Source of the DNA: Stutzerimonas stutzeri
GTDB taxonomy: Bacteria; Pseudomonadota; Gammaproteobacteria; Pseudomonadales; Pseudomonadaceae
Length of the DNA stretch: 64,000 nt
Direction of reading: 5' to 3'
Assembly (NCBI RefSeq): GCF_024448955.1
Contig: NZ_JAMOIH010000013.1
Location: 62,001-126,000, forward strand
The notes under the pieces were generated by a model that was given only the letters and a program-made list of their open reading frames with translations, made no database searches and was not told where the DNA came from. Shown one piece after another: positions 54,918 through 63,594 of this stretch; position 1 is the stretch's first letter; every line of letters begins with the position of its first letter. The translations under genes were made by a program, and so were the position numbers.

Positions 54918-57900
54918 ATGACTTCGTTGATCGAACAAAAATTACAAGCGCGCAAGGCGCACGTAGGCCTCGTCTCTGACCTTGCAGCACGCCTGCAGCG
55001 CGAGATGGCTGGCGATGTGTTTTTCGATAACGCATCCCGTGGGCGCTATTCGACAGACGCATCCATTTACCAGGTCATGCCGATTGGCGTGGTCATCCCA
55101 CGCCATCAACAGGATCTTCAAATCGCGCTGGATATCGCCCGCGACGCGAAGGTTCCGGTACTGGCACGGGGAGGCGGGACCAGCCAGTGCGGGCAAACAG
55201 TGGGCGAGGCCATTGTTCTGGATACCAGCCGATGGTTGAACCAGGTCGTCGAGTTCGACAAGGAACAGATGACCGTCGTGGTTGAGCCCGGGCTGGTTCT
55301 GGACGATTTGAATCGGTGGCTGAAGCCTCATGGGCTCTGGTTCCCGGTCGATGTCTCAACTGCCGCCCAATGCACCATTGGCGGTATGGCCGGTAACAAT
55401 TCCTGCGGATCGCGATCGATCCGCTACGGCAACATGGTGCATAACGTCCTTGGCATCGATGCGTTGCTGGCGGATGGCTCACAAGGCCATTTCGGCTATA
55501 TCCATGAGCTGTCGGGCAGCGAAAGGGTGCGCAACATTGCTCAGCAGGTGCAGCAGATCGCCAGCCGCGAAGATGCCAATATTCGTGAGCACTTTCCCAA
55601 AGTGTTGCGTCGTGTGGGCGGCTATAACCTGGACATTTTCAACTGCCAGAACCAGCTGCCTTACGACCGCAACGGTCAGATCAACCTGGCGCATCTGTTG
55701 ATTGGCTCCGAAGGGACCCTGGCGCTGACTCAACGCATCAAGCTCAAGCTGGCGCCGTTGCCGAAGCAGAAAGTACTGGGAGTGGTGAACTTCCCGACGT
55801 TCTATCAGGCGATGGACATGACCCAGCACATCGTCAAGCTGGAGCCTACGGCTGTCGAGCTGGTTGATCGAACCATGATCGATCTGTCACTAGAGAACCC
55901 GGCGTTCCGTCCGGTCATTGAAAAGGCGCTGATCGGTGCGCCCGCGGCAATACTGCTCGTCGAGTTCGCCGGCGATGACATCCAGATGCTGCGCCAGCAA
56001 CTCGCCAGCCTGAATGAGTTGATGGGCGACCTGGGCCTGCCGGGCGGTGTGGTGGACATGGTCGATGGCCCCGAACAGACAGCATTGTGGAATGTCCGCA
56101 AGGCGGGGCTGAATATCATGATGAGCATGAAGGGCGACGGCAAACCGGTGTCCTTCATCGAAGACTGCGCCATCCCGCTCGACGGCCTCGCCGAGTACAC
56201 CGACAAACTGACGCAGGTTTTCCATAAATATGGCACTGAAGGCACCTGGTATGCCCACGCCAGTGTCGGCACGCTGCACGTGCGGCCAATCCTGGACATG
56301 CGGCGTGACGGCGGCGCAAAAATGCGTGCCATTGCCGAAGAAGCCTCGGCGCTGGTCAGGGAATACAAGGGCGCATTTTCCGGCGAACATGGCGACGGTA
56401 TTTGCCGGGGCGAGTGGGTGGCGTGGCAGTTCGGGCCGCAGATCAACGCCGCGTTCAAGGAAATAAAGCAATTATTCGACCCGGAAAATTTGCTCAATCC
56501 CGGGAAGATTGTCGATACGCCCAAGATGGACGATCAAAGCCTGTTCCGTTTCCCCAAGGATTATCAGGCCATTCCGGTGACGCCCATGCTCGACTGGTCG
56601 GGCTGGGACGTGCTGCGTGACCCGCTCACCGGAGAACAAAGCGCGCCCGGCACCGGCGGTGATCCGACATCCGGCCTGATCAAGGCCGTGGAGATGTGCA
56701 ATAACAATGGCCATTGCCGCAAATTCGATGCGGGGACCATGTGCCCGAGCTTTCGCGCTACGCGAAACGAGCAACATCTGACTCGCGGCCGTGCCAACAC
56801 CTTGCGTCTGGCCTTGTCTGGCCAACTCGGCGCGGAAGGTCTGGCGAGCCAGGACGTGAAGGACGCGCTCGATCTTTGCGTATCGTGCAAAGGCTGCAAG
56901 CGCGAATGCCCGACCGGCGTAGACATGGCCAAGATGAAGATCGAAGCCCGCGCGGCCTGGGCGAAGACGCATCCGATGCCACTTCGCGAACGGCTTGTCG
57001 CCGAAATGCCACGATATGCGCCTTACGCGGGATATTTCTCCGGTGTCATGGCTGCGGTCGAGGGCTTACCGGCATTGGCTAATTGGGTCAAGAAAAGCCT
57101 GGGACTGGCTACCCAGCGGGCATTGCCAAGCTTCCAGCGCAGCTTCCTCGATAGCGCCACAGCATCGAACAGCGCCGCAGGTACAAAAGAAGTGCTGTTG
57201 TTCGTCGACACCTTCAATAACTACATGGAACCAGGGAATGCCGAAGCAGCCCGACGCGTACTGAGCGCGGCCGGATATCGTGTGCATTTCAACAAGGCAC
57301 CCAGCGAGCGGCCGCTTTGCTGTGGTCGTACCTATCTGGCCTCCGGCCAGGTCGACAAGGCCAAGACGGAAGCCAAGCGCACGCTGGATTATCTGATGCC
57401 GTTCGTTGAGCGCGGCGTCAGCATCGTTGGCCTGGAGCCATCCTGTCTCTTGACCATGCGCGACGAGTTTCTGCAATACGGTTACGGCGAGCAAGCCAGG
57501 GCGTTGTCCCGCGCCTCCTTGCTGTTTGAGGAGTTTCTGGTGCGCGAGCACGATGCCGGGCGTCTGGATCTGAAGCTGAAAGCGCTGAACGCTCCACGGG
57601 CAATGCTTCACGGCCATTGCCATCAGAAAGCATTTGACGCGTTGCGTCCGGTAGAAAAAGTCCTGCGCTGGATTCCCGAACTGAAGGTCGAAACCATCGA
57701 AACCTCATGTTGCGGAATGGCCGGAAGCTTCGGTTATGAAAGCGAACACTACGAAGCGTCCATGCAAATGGCTGAACTGAAGCTGTTGCCCGCCGTGCGC
57801 CAGGCACAAGCCGATGATCTGGTTGTGGCAGACGGCACCAGCTGCCGGCATCAGATTCATGACGGGGCAGGGAAGACGGCATTGCATGTGGCCAAGGTGC

Positions 57901-57920
57901 TGGAGCAGGCACTGGCCTGA
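54918..57920 (+). CDS. FAD- and Fe-S-dependent 2-hydroxyacid dehydrogenase (YdiJ/GlcD-GlcF fusion type)
   Basis: A 1000-residue fusion of a GlcD-like flavoprotein with a GlcF/HdrD-like iron-sulfur part. The FAD-binding region includes ARGGGTSQCGQTVGEAIVLD and TIGGMAGNNSCGSRSIRYG. Two clusters follow: Cys594/600/609 in CNNNGHC to GTMC, and Cys654, 657, 660, 664 in CVSCKGCKREC. Two CCG domains (CCGRTYLASGQ, CCGMAGSFGYE) end the protein. Such enzymes oxidise D-2-hydroxyacids (glycolate, lactate, 2-hydroxyglutarate) and pass electrons to quinone. AGGAG is six bases upstream. Confidence 0.9.
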   Translation: MTSLIEQKLQARKAHVGLVSDLAARLQREMAGDVFFDNASRGRYSTDASIYQVMPIGVVIPRHQQDLQIALDIARDAKVPVLARGGGTSQCGQTVGEAIVLDTSRWLNQVVEFDKEQMTVVVEPGLVLDDLNRWLKPHGLWFPVDVSTAAQCTIGGMAGNNSCGSRSIRYGNMVHNVLGIDALLADGSQGHFGYIHELSGSERVRNIAQQVQQIASREDANIREHFPKVLRRVGGYNLDIFNCQNQLPYDRNGQINLAHLLIGSEGTLALTQRIKLKLAPLPKQKVLGVVNFPTFYQAMDMTQHIVKLEPTAVELVDRTMIDLSLENPAFRPVIEKALIGAPAAILLVEFAGDDIQMLRQQLASLNELMGDLGLPGGVVDMVDGPEQTALWNVRKAGLNIMMSMKGDGKPVSFIEDCAIPLDGLAEYTDKLTQVFHKYGTEGTWYAHASVGTLHVRPILDMRRDGGAKMRAIAEEASALVREYKGAFSGEHGDGICRGEWVAWQFGPQINAAFKEIKQLFDPENLLNPGKIVDTPKMDDQSLFRFPKDYQAIPVTPMLDWSGWDVLRDPLTGEQSAPGTGGDPTSGLIKAVEMCNNNGHCRKFDAGTMCPSFRATRNEQHLTRGRANTLRLALSGQLGAEGLASQDVKDALDLCVSCKGCKRECPTGVDMAKMKIEARAAWAKTHPMPLRERLVAEMPRYAPYAGYFSGVMAAVEGLPALANWVKKSLGLATQRALPSFQRSFLDSATASNSAAGTKEVLLFVDTFNNYMEPGNAEAARRVLSAAGYRVHFNKAPSERPLCCGRTYLASGQVDKAKTEAKRTLDYLMPFVERGVSIVGLEPSCLLTMRDEFLQYGYGEQARALSRASLLFEEFLVREHDAGRLDLKLKALNAPRAMLHGHCHQKAFDALRPVEKVLRWIPELKVETIETSCCGMAGSFGYESEHYEASMQMAELKLLPAVRQAQADDLVVADGTSCRHQIHDGAGKTALHVAKVLEQALA

Positions 57921-57990
57921 GCCTGACACGGTGATCGAGGGCATCGGGATGGAGCTGTACCGCCACTAAAGCCTGAGGTGCTGCGGGACG

Positions 57991-58011
57991 GGTAAAGGAA
58001 AGACCTTTACC
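57991..58011. terminator. Convergent terminator hairpin
   Basis: GGTAAAGG, loop AAAGA, CCTTTACC: a perfect 8-bp stem lying between the FAD/Fe-S gene and the convergent GntR gene. It likely stops transcription in both directions. No U-tract. Confidence 0.5.
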
Positions 58012-58076
58012 TACCCCAGCGTCTTGTCCGGTTCCATCGCAGCAGCAACATGGCTCGCAGCGAGTTTTCAACAGGT

Positions 58077-58727
58077 TTAAGCCACGCCCGAAAGATTTTC
58101 GGCTTCAAGCTTTTTATTCAAATGTTCCCGAAGAATATCACCGAGTCGTTTACTGTCGCGATCCTGCAAGGCTTTAATCATTTGTTCATGGTCGTTCACT
58201 GCCTTCTGCCAAAACTCAGGACTCATCTCTGCAGTAAAACGAAACCGTTTAATCCGTTGGCTCAGGTTGTTATACATTTCTAATAGTACGGCGTTACCTG
58301 ATGCGGCCAGAATGCGTTCATGAATTTGTCGGTTGGCTTGGAAGTAAGCCTGCAAATCTTGGCGATTAAAATAATCAAGCATCTGCCTGTGAAGTTCGAT
58401 AATAGCCGATAATTCATCTTCTGTTATACGGCGGCACGCCGCTTCGCCCGCAAGGCCTTCCAATGCGCCCATTACGTCGTAGGTGTGCTGAACATCACTT
58501 AAACTGAGGCGGCTTACCCGTGCCCCACGGTTGGGGAGTATTTCTATCAACCCTTCGGAAGTCAGGACCTTCAGGGCCTCACGAAGTGGCGTCCGTGAAA
58601 TTCCGAATTTGTCGCAAAGCTGTTTTTCAGAGATTTTTTCTCCTGCGGTAAGTACTCCATGCTCAATTAATTCCCGGATTCTGTCGGCCGCTTCCTGGTA
58701 AAGGATTCGGTGTTGAATTTTTTCCAT
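58077..58727 (-). CDS. GntR-family regulator, FadR/FCD subfamily
   Basis: A 216-residue regulator. The N-terminal winged helix is KQLCDKFGISRTPLREALKVLTSEGLIEILPNRGARV. The C-terminal helical FCD domain has metal-ligand histidines in RQIHERIL, NDHEQM and REHLNKK and an acidic residue in the first helix (YDVMGALEGLAGEAACR); FCD domains usually bind carboxylate ligands. It lies inside the cluster, opposite the metabolic genes, and most likely represses the TRAP operon and the GlcG-like gene in the absence of substrate. Confidence 0.92.
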   Translation of the reverse strand: MEKIQHRILYQEAADRIRELIEHGVLTAGEKISEKQLCDKFGISRTPLREALKVLTSEGLIEILPNRGARVSRLSLSDVQHTYDVMGALEGLAGEAACRRITEDELSAIIELHRQMLDYFNRQDLQAYFQANRQIHERILAASGNAVLLEMYNNLSQRIKRFRFTAEMSPEFWQKAVNDHEQMIKALQDRDSKRLGDILREHLNKKLEAENLSGVA

Positions 58728-59051
58728 AGAGGTCTCGCGAATAGAGTGCGGTTCGTTTGGAATGATATTAAGCGGTAGCCTAGGTTCGTCCCGTTACCAT
58801 TAATAGTCGCCGTGTTTGAGATAATATTTAACGTTCAAGTTGCCAACTAATGCACAGGCTGCTCAGCGGTGCGCTTAATTAATTTAATAGCAGAAAAATA
58901 CCAGAATTGCATTAAGAATTCGATCTGAGGCAAGATGATCGGCAGCCAGGCTAGTTGGCGTCCGGCAAAATCCCTGAAGCATTAATCATCACACCGTTCC
59001 GGCTCGTTCGGATCCTGCATTAAGTGTTTATCGAAAACTCGGAGGCAGTAA
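58728..59051. promoter_or_regulatory. 324-bp AT-rich divergent region between the GntR and GlcG-like genes
   Basis: A low-GC stretch (for example TTAATTAATTTAATAGCAG near 58875) between divergent genes. It should hold the promoters of both and probably GntR operators; no exact operator match is claimed. No gene was found in it. Confidence 0.45.
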
Positions 59052-59513
59052 ATGGCAGGCAAGGTTTTTCGTTCCAGCGTGAAAATTACCCGAGCCCAGG
59101 CTCGACAGATTCTAGACGCAGCATTCACTCAAGCGCGAGCGCAAGACATGGATCCGCTGACAGCGTTTGTCATGGACGGAGGTGGAAACCTGATTGCTGC
59201 CGAACGGGAAGATGGCTGCGCGCCGTTGAGACTTCCCGTTGCGCGCGGTAAGGCGTTTGCCGCGCTCGGGAACGGCGCTTCCAGCCGGGCGATAGGCGAG
59301 CGAAACGAGCTCCGTCCGGCCTTTCTCGCCTCGGTTGCGGCTGCGTCTGATGGTTCCTTCATACCGGTGCCGGGCGGGGTTCTGATTCTCGACGCGAACG
59401 ACGAAGTGATCGGCGCTGTCGGTGTAAGCGGCGCTTCCTCGGATGAGGATGAGCAGGTGGCTATCGCCGGTATCGAAGCTGCAGGCTTTAAGGTCGGCCT
59501 GGTTCCCAAATAG
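59052..59513 (+). CDS. GlcG/HbpS-family protein
   Basis: A 153-residue protein of the GlcG/HbpS (heme-degrading domain) family, opening MAGKVFRSSVKITRAQARQI with GGAGG six bases upstream. Family landmarks are AFVMDGGGNLIAAEREDG, AFAALGNGASSRAI and GGVLILDANDEVIGAVGVSGASSDEDEQVA. GlcG is a standard companion of glycolate oxidase operons, with unclear function. Its presence beside a GlcD/GlcF-type dehydrogenase supports a glycolate or 2-hydroxyacid theme. Confidence 0.88.
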   Translation: MAGKVFRSSVKITRAQARQILDAAFTQARAQDMDPLTAFVMDGGGNLIAAEREDGCAPLRLPVARGKAFAALGNGASSRAIGERNELRPAFLASVAAASDGSFIPVPGGVLILDANDEVIGAVGVSGASSDEDEQVAIAGIEAAGFKVGLVPK

Positions 59514-59642
59514 GGAGCAATGCGAATGCGCCAGCCATTGGCTGCATTCGCATCCGTAAACTAAGTACTGTTCGGTATTACCTAAGTGGATAGCGAAAGG
59601 GGGCGATGGACGAAATTCTTTCCCGGACCCGAGCTGCATGCA

Positions 59643-61601
59643 TTAAGGCAACTGCAGCCCGCCGCCGGCCCTATGCAAGCCACGCAGGCGATCGCCGATT
59701 TGCGTCAGGTTGGCCTCCACGTCCTCCAACTCGAGCCGACGCTCCTCACTCAGCAGCATGCGGACCTCCGCGTTCAATGTCTCGGTAAGCTGCAGCAGCC
59801 GTGCCTGGCGCTGGCTGCTTTCTTGCTCCAGGCGCGCCCATTCGCTGGCCTGCGGTAGCCCGTAGCCGTGGCCATCGAGCAGCTCGGCGGGGCGACTCAG
59901 GTAGCCGCTATTAGCGAGGATTCCCTGCAGGGTGTCGTCGGCTTTGGCCAGGCTCTGGTCACCGCGCTCGCGACCGCTCAGGTAGCGATTCTTCAGCTCT
60001 TCCTGTGCAAGCAACAGATGCCGGCGCAGCGCGGCTTGCTCCACTAGCAACAGGGCCGCGCTAGCGCGCAGGTCGGCCTGGTCGATCCAGGGGCGGCGTT
60101 GCTCGGCGCTTAGCGCGAGCCATTCCTCAACGTTGCTTTGCGGCAGGCCCAGTCGTTCGCGGAGCACCGCGAACATGGCCTGATACCGATCGCGGTAGGA
60201 ATCGAAGCGATATCCCAGACGCAGCGCCTCGCGAGGGTCGTCGAGCACGCTGGCATCGGCCAGGCCGCGATTGATCAGGAGTTCCAGCAGCCCGCTGGGC
60301 AGGATGCTGTCCAACGCGTCGAATTCGGGACGGGCCGTCCCGCTGCGCAGCAGCTTGAGGGTTTCCACGGCGCAGTTATTGGACAGGAAGTAATAGTCGC
60401 CGTCATAGCTCCAGTGCATCTCGGCGCTGCGCTCGACCAGCATTTCGATCTCGCGATGTTCCAGCTTCAGCGGGATCGAGGCGAGGCTGCGCAGCTCGAC
60501 CTTGGTGTATTCGTCGATCACCTGACCCAGCGGCAGGACGAACAGGCGCGATGGGTAAACGCCGGTCAGGCCATCCCAGCTGGACAGCTGCACGTCGCCG
60601 ACGAAGGCGCGGAAAGACAGCACCAGATGGTGATCGAGATCCAGCCGGCAATCCGGCCCGGGTGGACGGCCCGGCGCGCAGATCACCAGGCGCAGCATGC
60701 TGTGTCCCCAGCGGCTGACCCAGGCGTCATTAGCCTCGGCGAACAGATAGTCCACTTCGTAGACGCGTTCCGGATCGAGTTCCACTAACGGTGTGCGGGC
60801 GAAATCATGACCGGCGTTGAGGATCGGCAAACCGCTCGCGCATTCATCCGCTTCTGCCGGCTGCCAGCCGAAATGTTCGCGGAAATAGCGATGCAGCGAA
60901 GGACGGCGGCAGACGTAGCTGGGGTCCAGCAGGAAGTACTCGAGATTCACCGCGACGAATTCGAGGGGATTGGTCAGCTCATAGAGATCCGGGCTACGAG
61001 CGGCCTGGGCATTGCTGACTTCCCGTTCGCCGCGTTGGCCGACGCGCTGGGGCCAGCCAGCAAGGTCGAGCAGGCGCGGGTCGTCGCTGAGGGTGAAACG
61101 GCGCTCGGTTTGTCCGCGGCAGGCATCCGGTAATCCCACCAAGCCGAGGCTGGCGGCACGCTGACTACAAAAAGCCAACTGCCGATAGCCATCCGGCGAC
61201 CAGAGCCGGGCGCGATCGTAGAGATGGGCGATTTCGTGAATCAGCGTGGCCAGCAGCTCGCGGCGCACGGTGCCATGCGGGCGATTGGTGCGCTGCGTGA
61301 CCGCTGAGCCATCGCTTAGCGCGGGCAGCAAGCGGCGGTTGAGCAGCAACAAATCGCCACCGGCGCTACCGTAGACGTCGTGCGTCAGCCCAGCGTGCCA
61401 GCGAACGCGGACGTCGCGGTCGAGGCGTTCGACCATTCGCGGTGGCAGTGCGGCCATGGCTTCGGTCAGTAGCTGCTGGCTAGCCGCCTGTTCGGCTGGT
61501 TGCAGGTTGCGGTCATCCAGCGTCAGGCGAAGGTCGGCCTGAGCAAAATTGGCGAGCGCAGTGAGCGCAACGGCAATCGACCATGCGCTAGGTGATTTCA
61601 C
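59643..61601 (-). CDS. DUF4105 (Lnb-like) protein with N-terminal HEXXH region
   Basis: A 652-residue secreted protein (signal peptide to ANFAQADLRL). An N-terminal region carries a zinc-protease-like HEIAH at residues 122-126 with downstream acidic residues (NPLEFVAVNLEYFL, 211-224). The middle is a DUF4105/Lnb N-terminal domain with a conserved His300 in SRWGHSMLRLVI and Cys410 in FLSNNCAVETLKLL, the Cys-His pair proposed for lipoprotein acyl transfer in Lnb. The C-terminal part is helical and coiled-coil-like. It overlaps the first DUF2388 gene by 4 bp. The actual reaction is unproven. Confidence 0.72.
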   Translation of the reverse strand: MKSPSAWSIAVALTALANFAQADLRLTLDDRNLQPAEQAASQQLLTEAMAALPPRMVERLDRDVRVRWHAGLTHDVYGSAGGDLLLLNRRLLPALSDGSAVTQRTNRPHGTVRRELLATLIHEIAHLYDRARLWSPDGYRQLAFCSQRAASLGLVGLPDACRGQTERRFTLSDDPRLLDLAGWPQRVGQRGEREVSNAQAARSPDLYELTNPLEFVAVNLEYFLLDPSYVCRRPSLHRYFREHFGWQPAEADECASGLPILNAGHDFARTPLVELDPERVYEVDYLFAEANDAWVSRWGHSMLRLVICAPGRPPGPDCRLDLDHHLVLSFRAFVGDVQLSSWDGLTGVYPSRLFVLPLGQVIDEYTKVELRSLASIPLKLEHREIEMLVERSAEMHWSYDGDYYFLSNNCAVETLKLLRSGTARPEFDALDSILPSGLLELLINRGLADASVLDDPREALRLGYRFDSYRDRYQAMFAVLRERLGLPQSNVEEWLALSAEQRRPWIDQADLRASAALLLVEQAALRRHLLLAQEELKNRYLSGRERGDQSLAKADDTLQGILANSGYLSRPAELLDGHGYGLPQASEWARLEQESSQRQARLLQLTETLNAEVRMLLSEERRLELEDVEANLTQIGDRLRGLHRAGGGLQLP

Positions 61602-61918
61602 TGGGCGAGGATGAGTTCAGCCAGTGCCTGGTCGCTGGCTTGCCGAGCTTCGGGGAATGCGCTGCGCAGCCCGCCGAATGCTGCCTCCAGACGAGCACCA
61701 CGAATCTCGCCGCCGCTTGCGACGAAGCCGGCCGCTTCGTCCCGCGCTTCGCTGACAACTTTCATGTCGCTGATGCGGCTGGTCACGTCCGAGGTGAAGT
61801 TGATGCTGCGATCCAGCGCGTTGACGAGGATGTTGCTGGTGGCCACCAGGGTCTGCGCCTGGGCACCGCCGACGAACAGGACCAGTGCGAGCGGCACGGC
61901 GGTCAGCTTGAAGTTCAT
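61598..61918 (-). CDS. DUF2388 protein, copy 1
   Basis: A 106-residue secreted protein (MNFKLTAVPLALVLFVGGAQA|Q). The DUF2388 core is SEARDEAAGFVASGGEIRGARLEAA, followed by AELILAQ. It overlaps the DUF4105 gene by 4 bp and so is co-translated. Function unknown. Second and third copies follow upstream. Confidence 0.8.
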   Translation of the reverse strand: MNFKLTAVPLALVLFVGGAQAQTLVATSNILVNALDRSINFTSDVTSRISDMKVVSEARDEAAGFVASGGEIRGARLEAAFGGLRSAFPEARQASDQALAELILAQ

Positions 61919-61943
61919 AAGGGTTCTCGTAAAACGTAGTGGG

Positions 61944-62237
61944 TCATTGGACGAGGATTGCCTCGGCCAGTTCAAGGTCGCTTGCAGCCAGCTGCGGGTG
62001 GTTTTCACGCAGCCAACGCAGCGCCGATTCCAGCCGCGCTCCGCGGTTCTCGCCATCGCTGGCGACGAACCTCGCGGCTTCGTCTTTGGAGTCGAGGATC
62101 AGCTTGTTGTCGAACGGGGCGCTGGTTACCTGGCTGGCGACATAGGTGGAAGCGACACTGCCAGCAAGAAGGCTATCGAAGGCCTGTGCGTTGCCACAAA
62201 GGCAACAGCTGACCAATACAAGGTAAAGCGAACGCAT
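61944..62237 (-). CDS. DUF2388 protein, copy 2
   Basis: A 97-residue secreted protein (MRSLYLVLVSCCLCGNAQA|F). The core reads KDEAARFVASDGENRGARLESAL and the end is ELAEAILVQ. It lies 25 bp before copy 1, forming a unit with it and the DUF4105 gene. The sequence has diverged well beyond the core, so the duplication is old. Confidence 0.8.
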   Translation of the reverse strand: MRSLYLVLVSCCLCGNAQAFDSLLAGSVASTYVASQVTSAPFDNKLILDSKDEAARFVASDGENRGARLESALRWLRENHPQLAASDLELAEAILVQ

Positions 62238-62269
62238 GCGGATCCTGATGCCGAAAAATCAGCCGCATA

Positions 62270-62288
62270 GGCTAGCGAAACGCTAGCC
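62270..62288. terminator. Hairpin between DUF2388 copies 2 and 3
   Basis: GGCTAGCG, loop AAA, CGCTAGCC: a perfect 8-bp stem after copy 3 in the direction of transcription. It may end the copy 3 transcript and separate it from the copy 2 unit. Confidence 0.5.
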
Positions 62289-62323
62289 CCAGGGCTAGCG
62301 CACGCTTGCTATAAAACTGTACG

Positions 62324-62641
62324 TCAGAGCGCCAGAATGGCGCTGGCCAGCTGCAGGTCGCTGGCTTCGATGCCCGGTCGCTCACTGCGGATGTGTTTTA
62401 GCGCGGCTTCCAGCTGAGCACCACGTGCCTCGCCATTGCTTGCCACGAAACGGGCCGCATCGTCCCGCGCGTCGCGTACCAGCTTGTCGTCGCCCAGGTT
62501 CGAGGTGATGTCGGAGGTGCCTTCGACAGTGTTGACCAGCGAGGCGCCGATCGCGTCGATGGTCCCGGTGACGCTGCCGGCGAAGGCCGTTCCCGTGATC
62601 AGGCAGGCAGCGGCGGCAACTGACAATAGATATTTGTTCAT
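62324..62641 (-). CDS. DUF2388 protein, copy 3
   Basis: A 105-residue secreted protein (MNKYLLSVAAAACLITGTAFA|G). The core is RDDAARFVASNGEARGAQLEAAL and the end ASDLQLASAILAL. It is separated from copy 2 by 86 bp with a hairpin, so it may be transcribed on its own. TCTGGAGAAG lies upstream as ribosome site. Confidence 0.8.
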   Translation of the reverse strand: MNKYLLSVAAAACLITGTAFAGSVTGTIDAIGASLVNTVEGTSDITSNLGDDKLVRDARDDAARFVASNGEARGAQLEAALKHIRSERPGIEASDLQLASAILAL

Positions 62642-62729
62642 ACACTTCTCCAGAGCTGAGCAACTTCGACCCGTGGCCGGGCGATGCCGTTCAGCTTATG
62701 CCGCTAGGCGTCATCAGAGAAGTGTGGCG

Positions 62730-62930
62730 TCAACGCCAGAACGGCTTACTCAGCTCGTCCATCCGCTCACTGTGACTGATGCCGACGTCGGACAGTTGAT
62801 GATCGTCCAGCGCCGCCAGTTGGCGCCGGGTGCGCGCGCGTTGCTGCCAGAGCCGCAACAGTTGCAACAATCGGCGTAGCGGTGCCGTGCCGATACGGAG
62901 GGTGAGCATGCGGGGCAGTACGCGCTCCAT
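62730..62930 (-). CDS. DUF1127 (YjiS-like) small protein
   Basis: A 66-residue basic protein. The C-terminal DUF1127 motif is RTRRQLAALDDHQLSDVGISHSERMDELSKPFW, preceded by an Arg/Leu-rich helix. Such proteins affect RNA turnover or phosphate and carbon physiology in alphaproteobacteria; here the role is unknown. Monocistronic. Confidence 0.85.
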   Translation of the reverse strand: MERVLPRMLTLRIGTAPLRRLLQLLRLWQQRARTRRQLAALDDHQLSDVGISHSERMDELSKPFWR

Positions 62931-63111
62931 GTGCCTCTCCTTCCCGCCGTTTCGCGGGGATGGGTTATAGGCAAATAGAGTCGCCTGGCGCGCTGTTGCG
63001 TAACAGTCACAGGCGTTCTGGATTGTGCCGGTCCAGTTGCAAATGCAAACGAACTGTACGGCTGTTAATCCAGCGGAACTGTTCTTTGCAACGAGACCTG
63101 CTTGGCCTGGT

Positions 63112-63426
63112 TCAGCCCGTAGCGGATGACGGGCTGATCATTTTGATCGGGCGGATCTCGAACTCACGAGTCAGGAAATCCATGCGCTGTTCGTGGAAGC
63201 GACGCATGTGAGGCAGCGCACTGTGCGCCTGGAGATGCTCGGGCGATTGCCAGACCTCATAGAAGATGAACAGCGTCGGGTCTTCGCCATCGCGCAGCAT
63301 GTGGTATTCGATACAGCCGTCTTCGGCCCGGCTCGGGGCAACATAGCTGCGGAAAAGCGCTTCGAATTCGTCGGCTTTGTCCGGTCGCGTGTAGGCGTGG
63401 AGGATGAAGGCACAGGTGTCGCTCAT
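63112..63426 (-). CDS. ABM-domain protein (putative quinol monooxygenase)
   Basis: A 104-residue ferredoxin-like-fold protein of the antibiotic biosynthesis monooxygenase family (YgiN-type). The pattern is FILHAYTRPDKADEFEALFR, CIEYHMLRDGEDPTLFIFYEVWQSPEHLQAHSALPHMRRF. It is divergent from mdaB, a quinone reductase. In E. coli ygiN and mdaB are neighbours and act in a quinol redox cycle, which supports the call. Confidence 0.85.
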   Translation of the reverse strand: MSDTCAFILHAYTRPDKADEFEALFRSYVAPSRAEDGCIEYHMLRDGEDPTLFIFYEVWQSPEHLQAHSALPHMRRFHEQRMDFLTREFEIRPIKMISPSSATG

Positions 63427-63594
63427 GACTTTCTTGGCTCCGTAAGGGCAGTGGCTGGTTGCAAACGCTACCGCATGAGCCGGCCAAGCATTCTTAACTT
63501 TCAGTCAATTCGTTTTTGTCTCAAAGGCTCTGTTTCGCGGGGTTAGTAATCGTTAGGCTGCTCGCCATTCGTAACTGATCAGGTCGTCTGTCCG

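Noticed and set aside
48174-59642. Attachment sites or integrase bounding the catabolic cluster
   Set aside because: No tRNA, integrase, transposase or matching direct repeats were found at either side.
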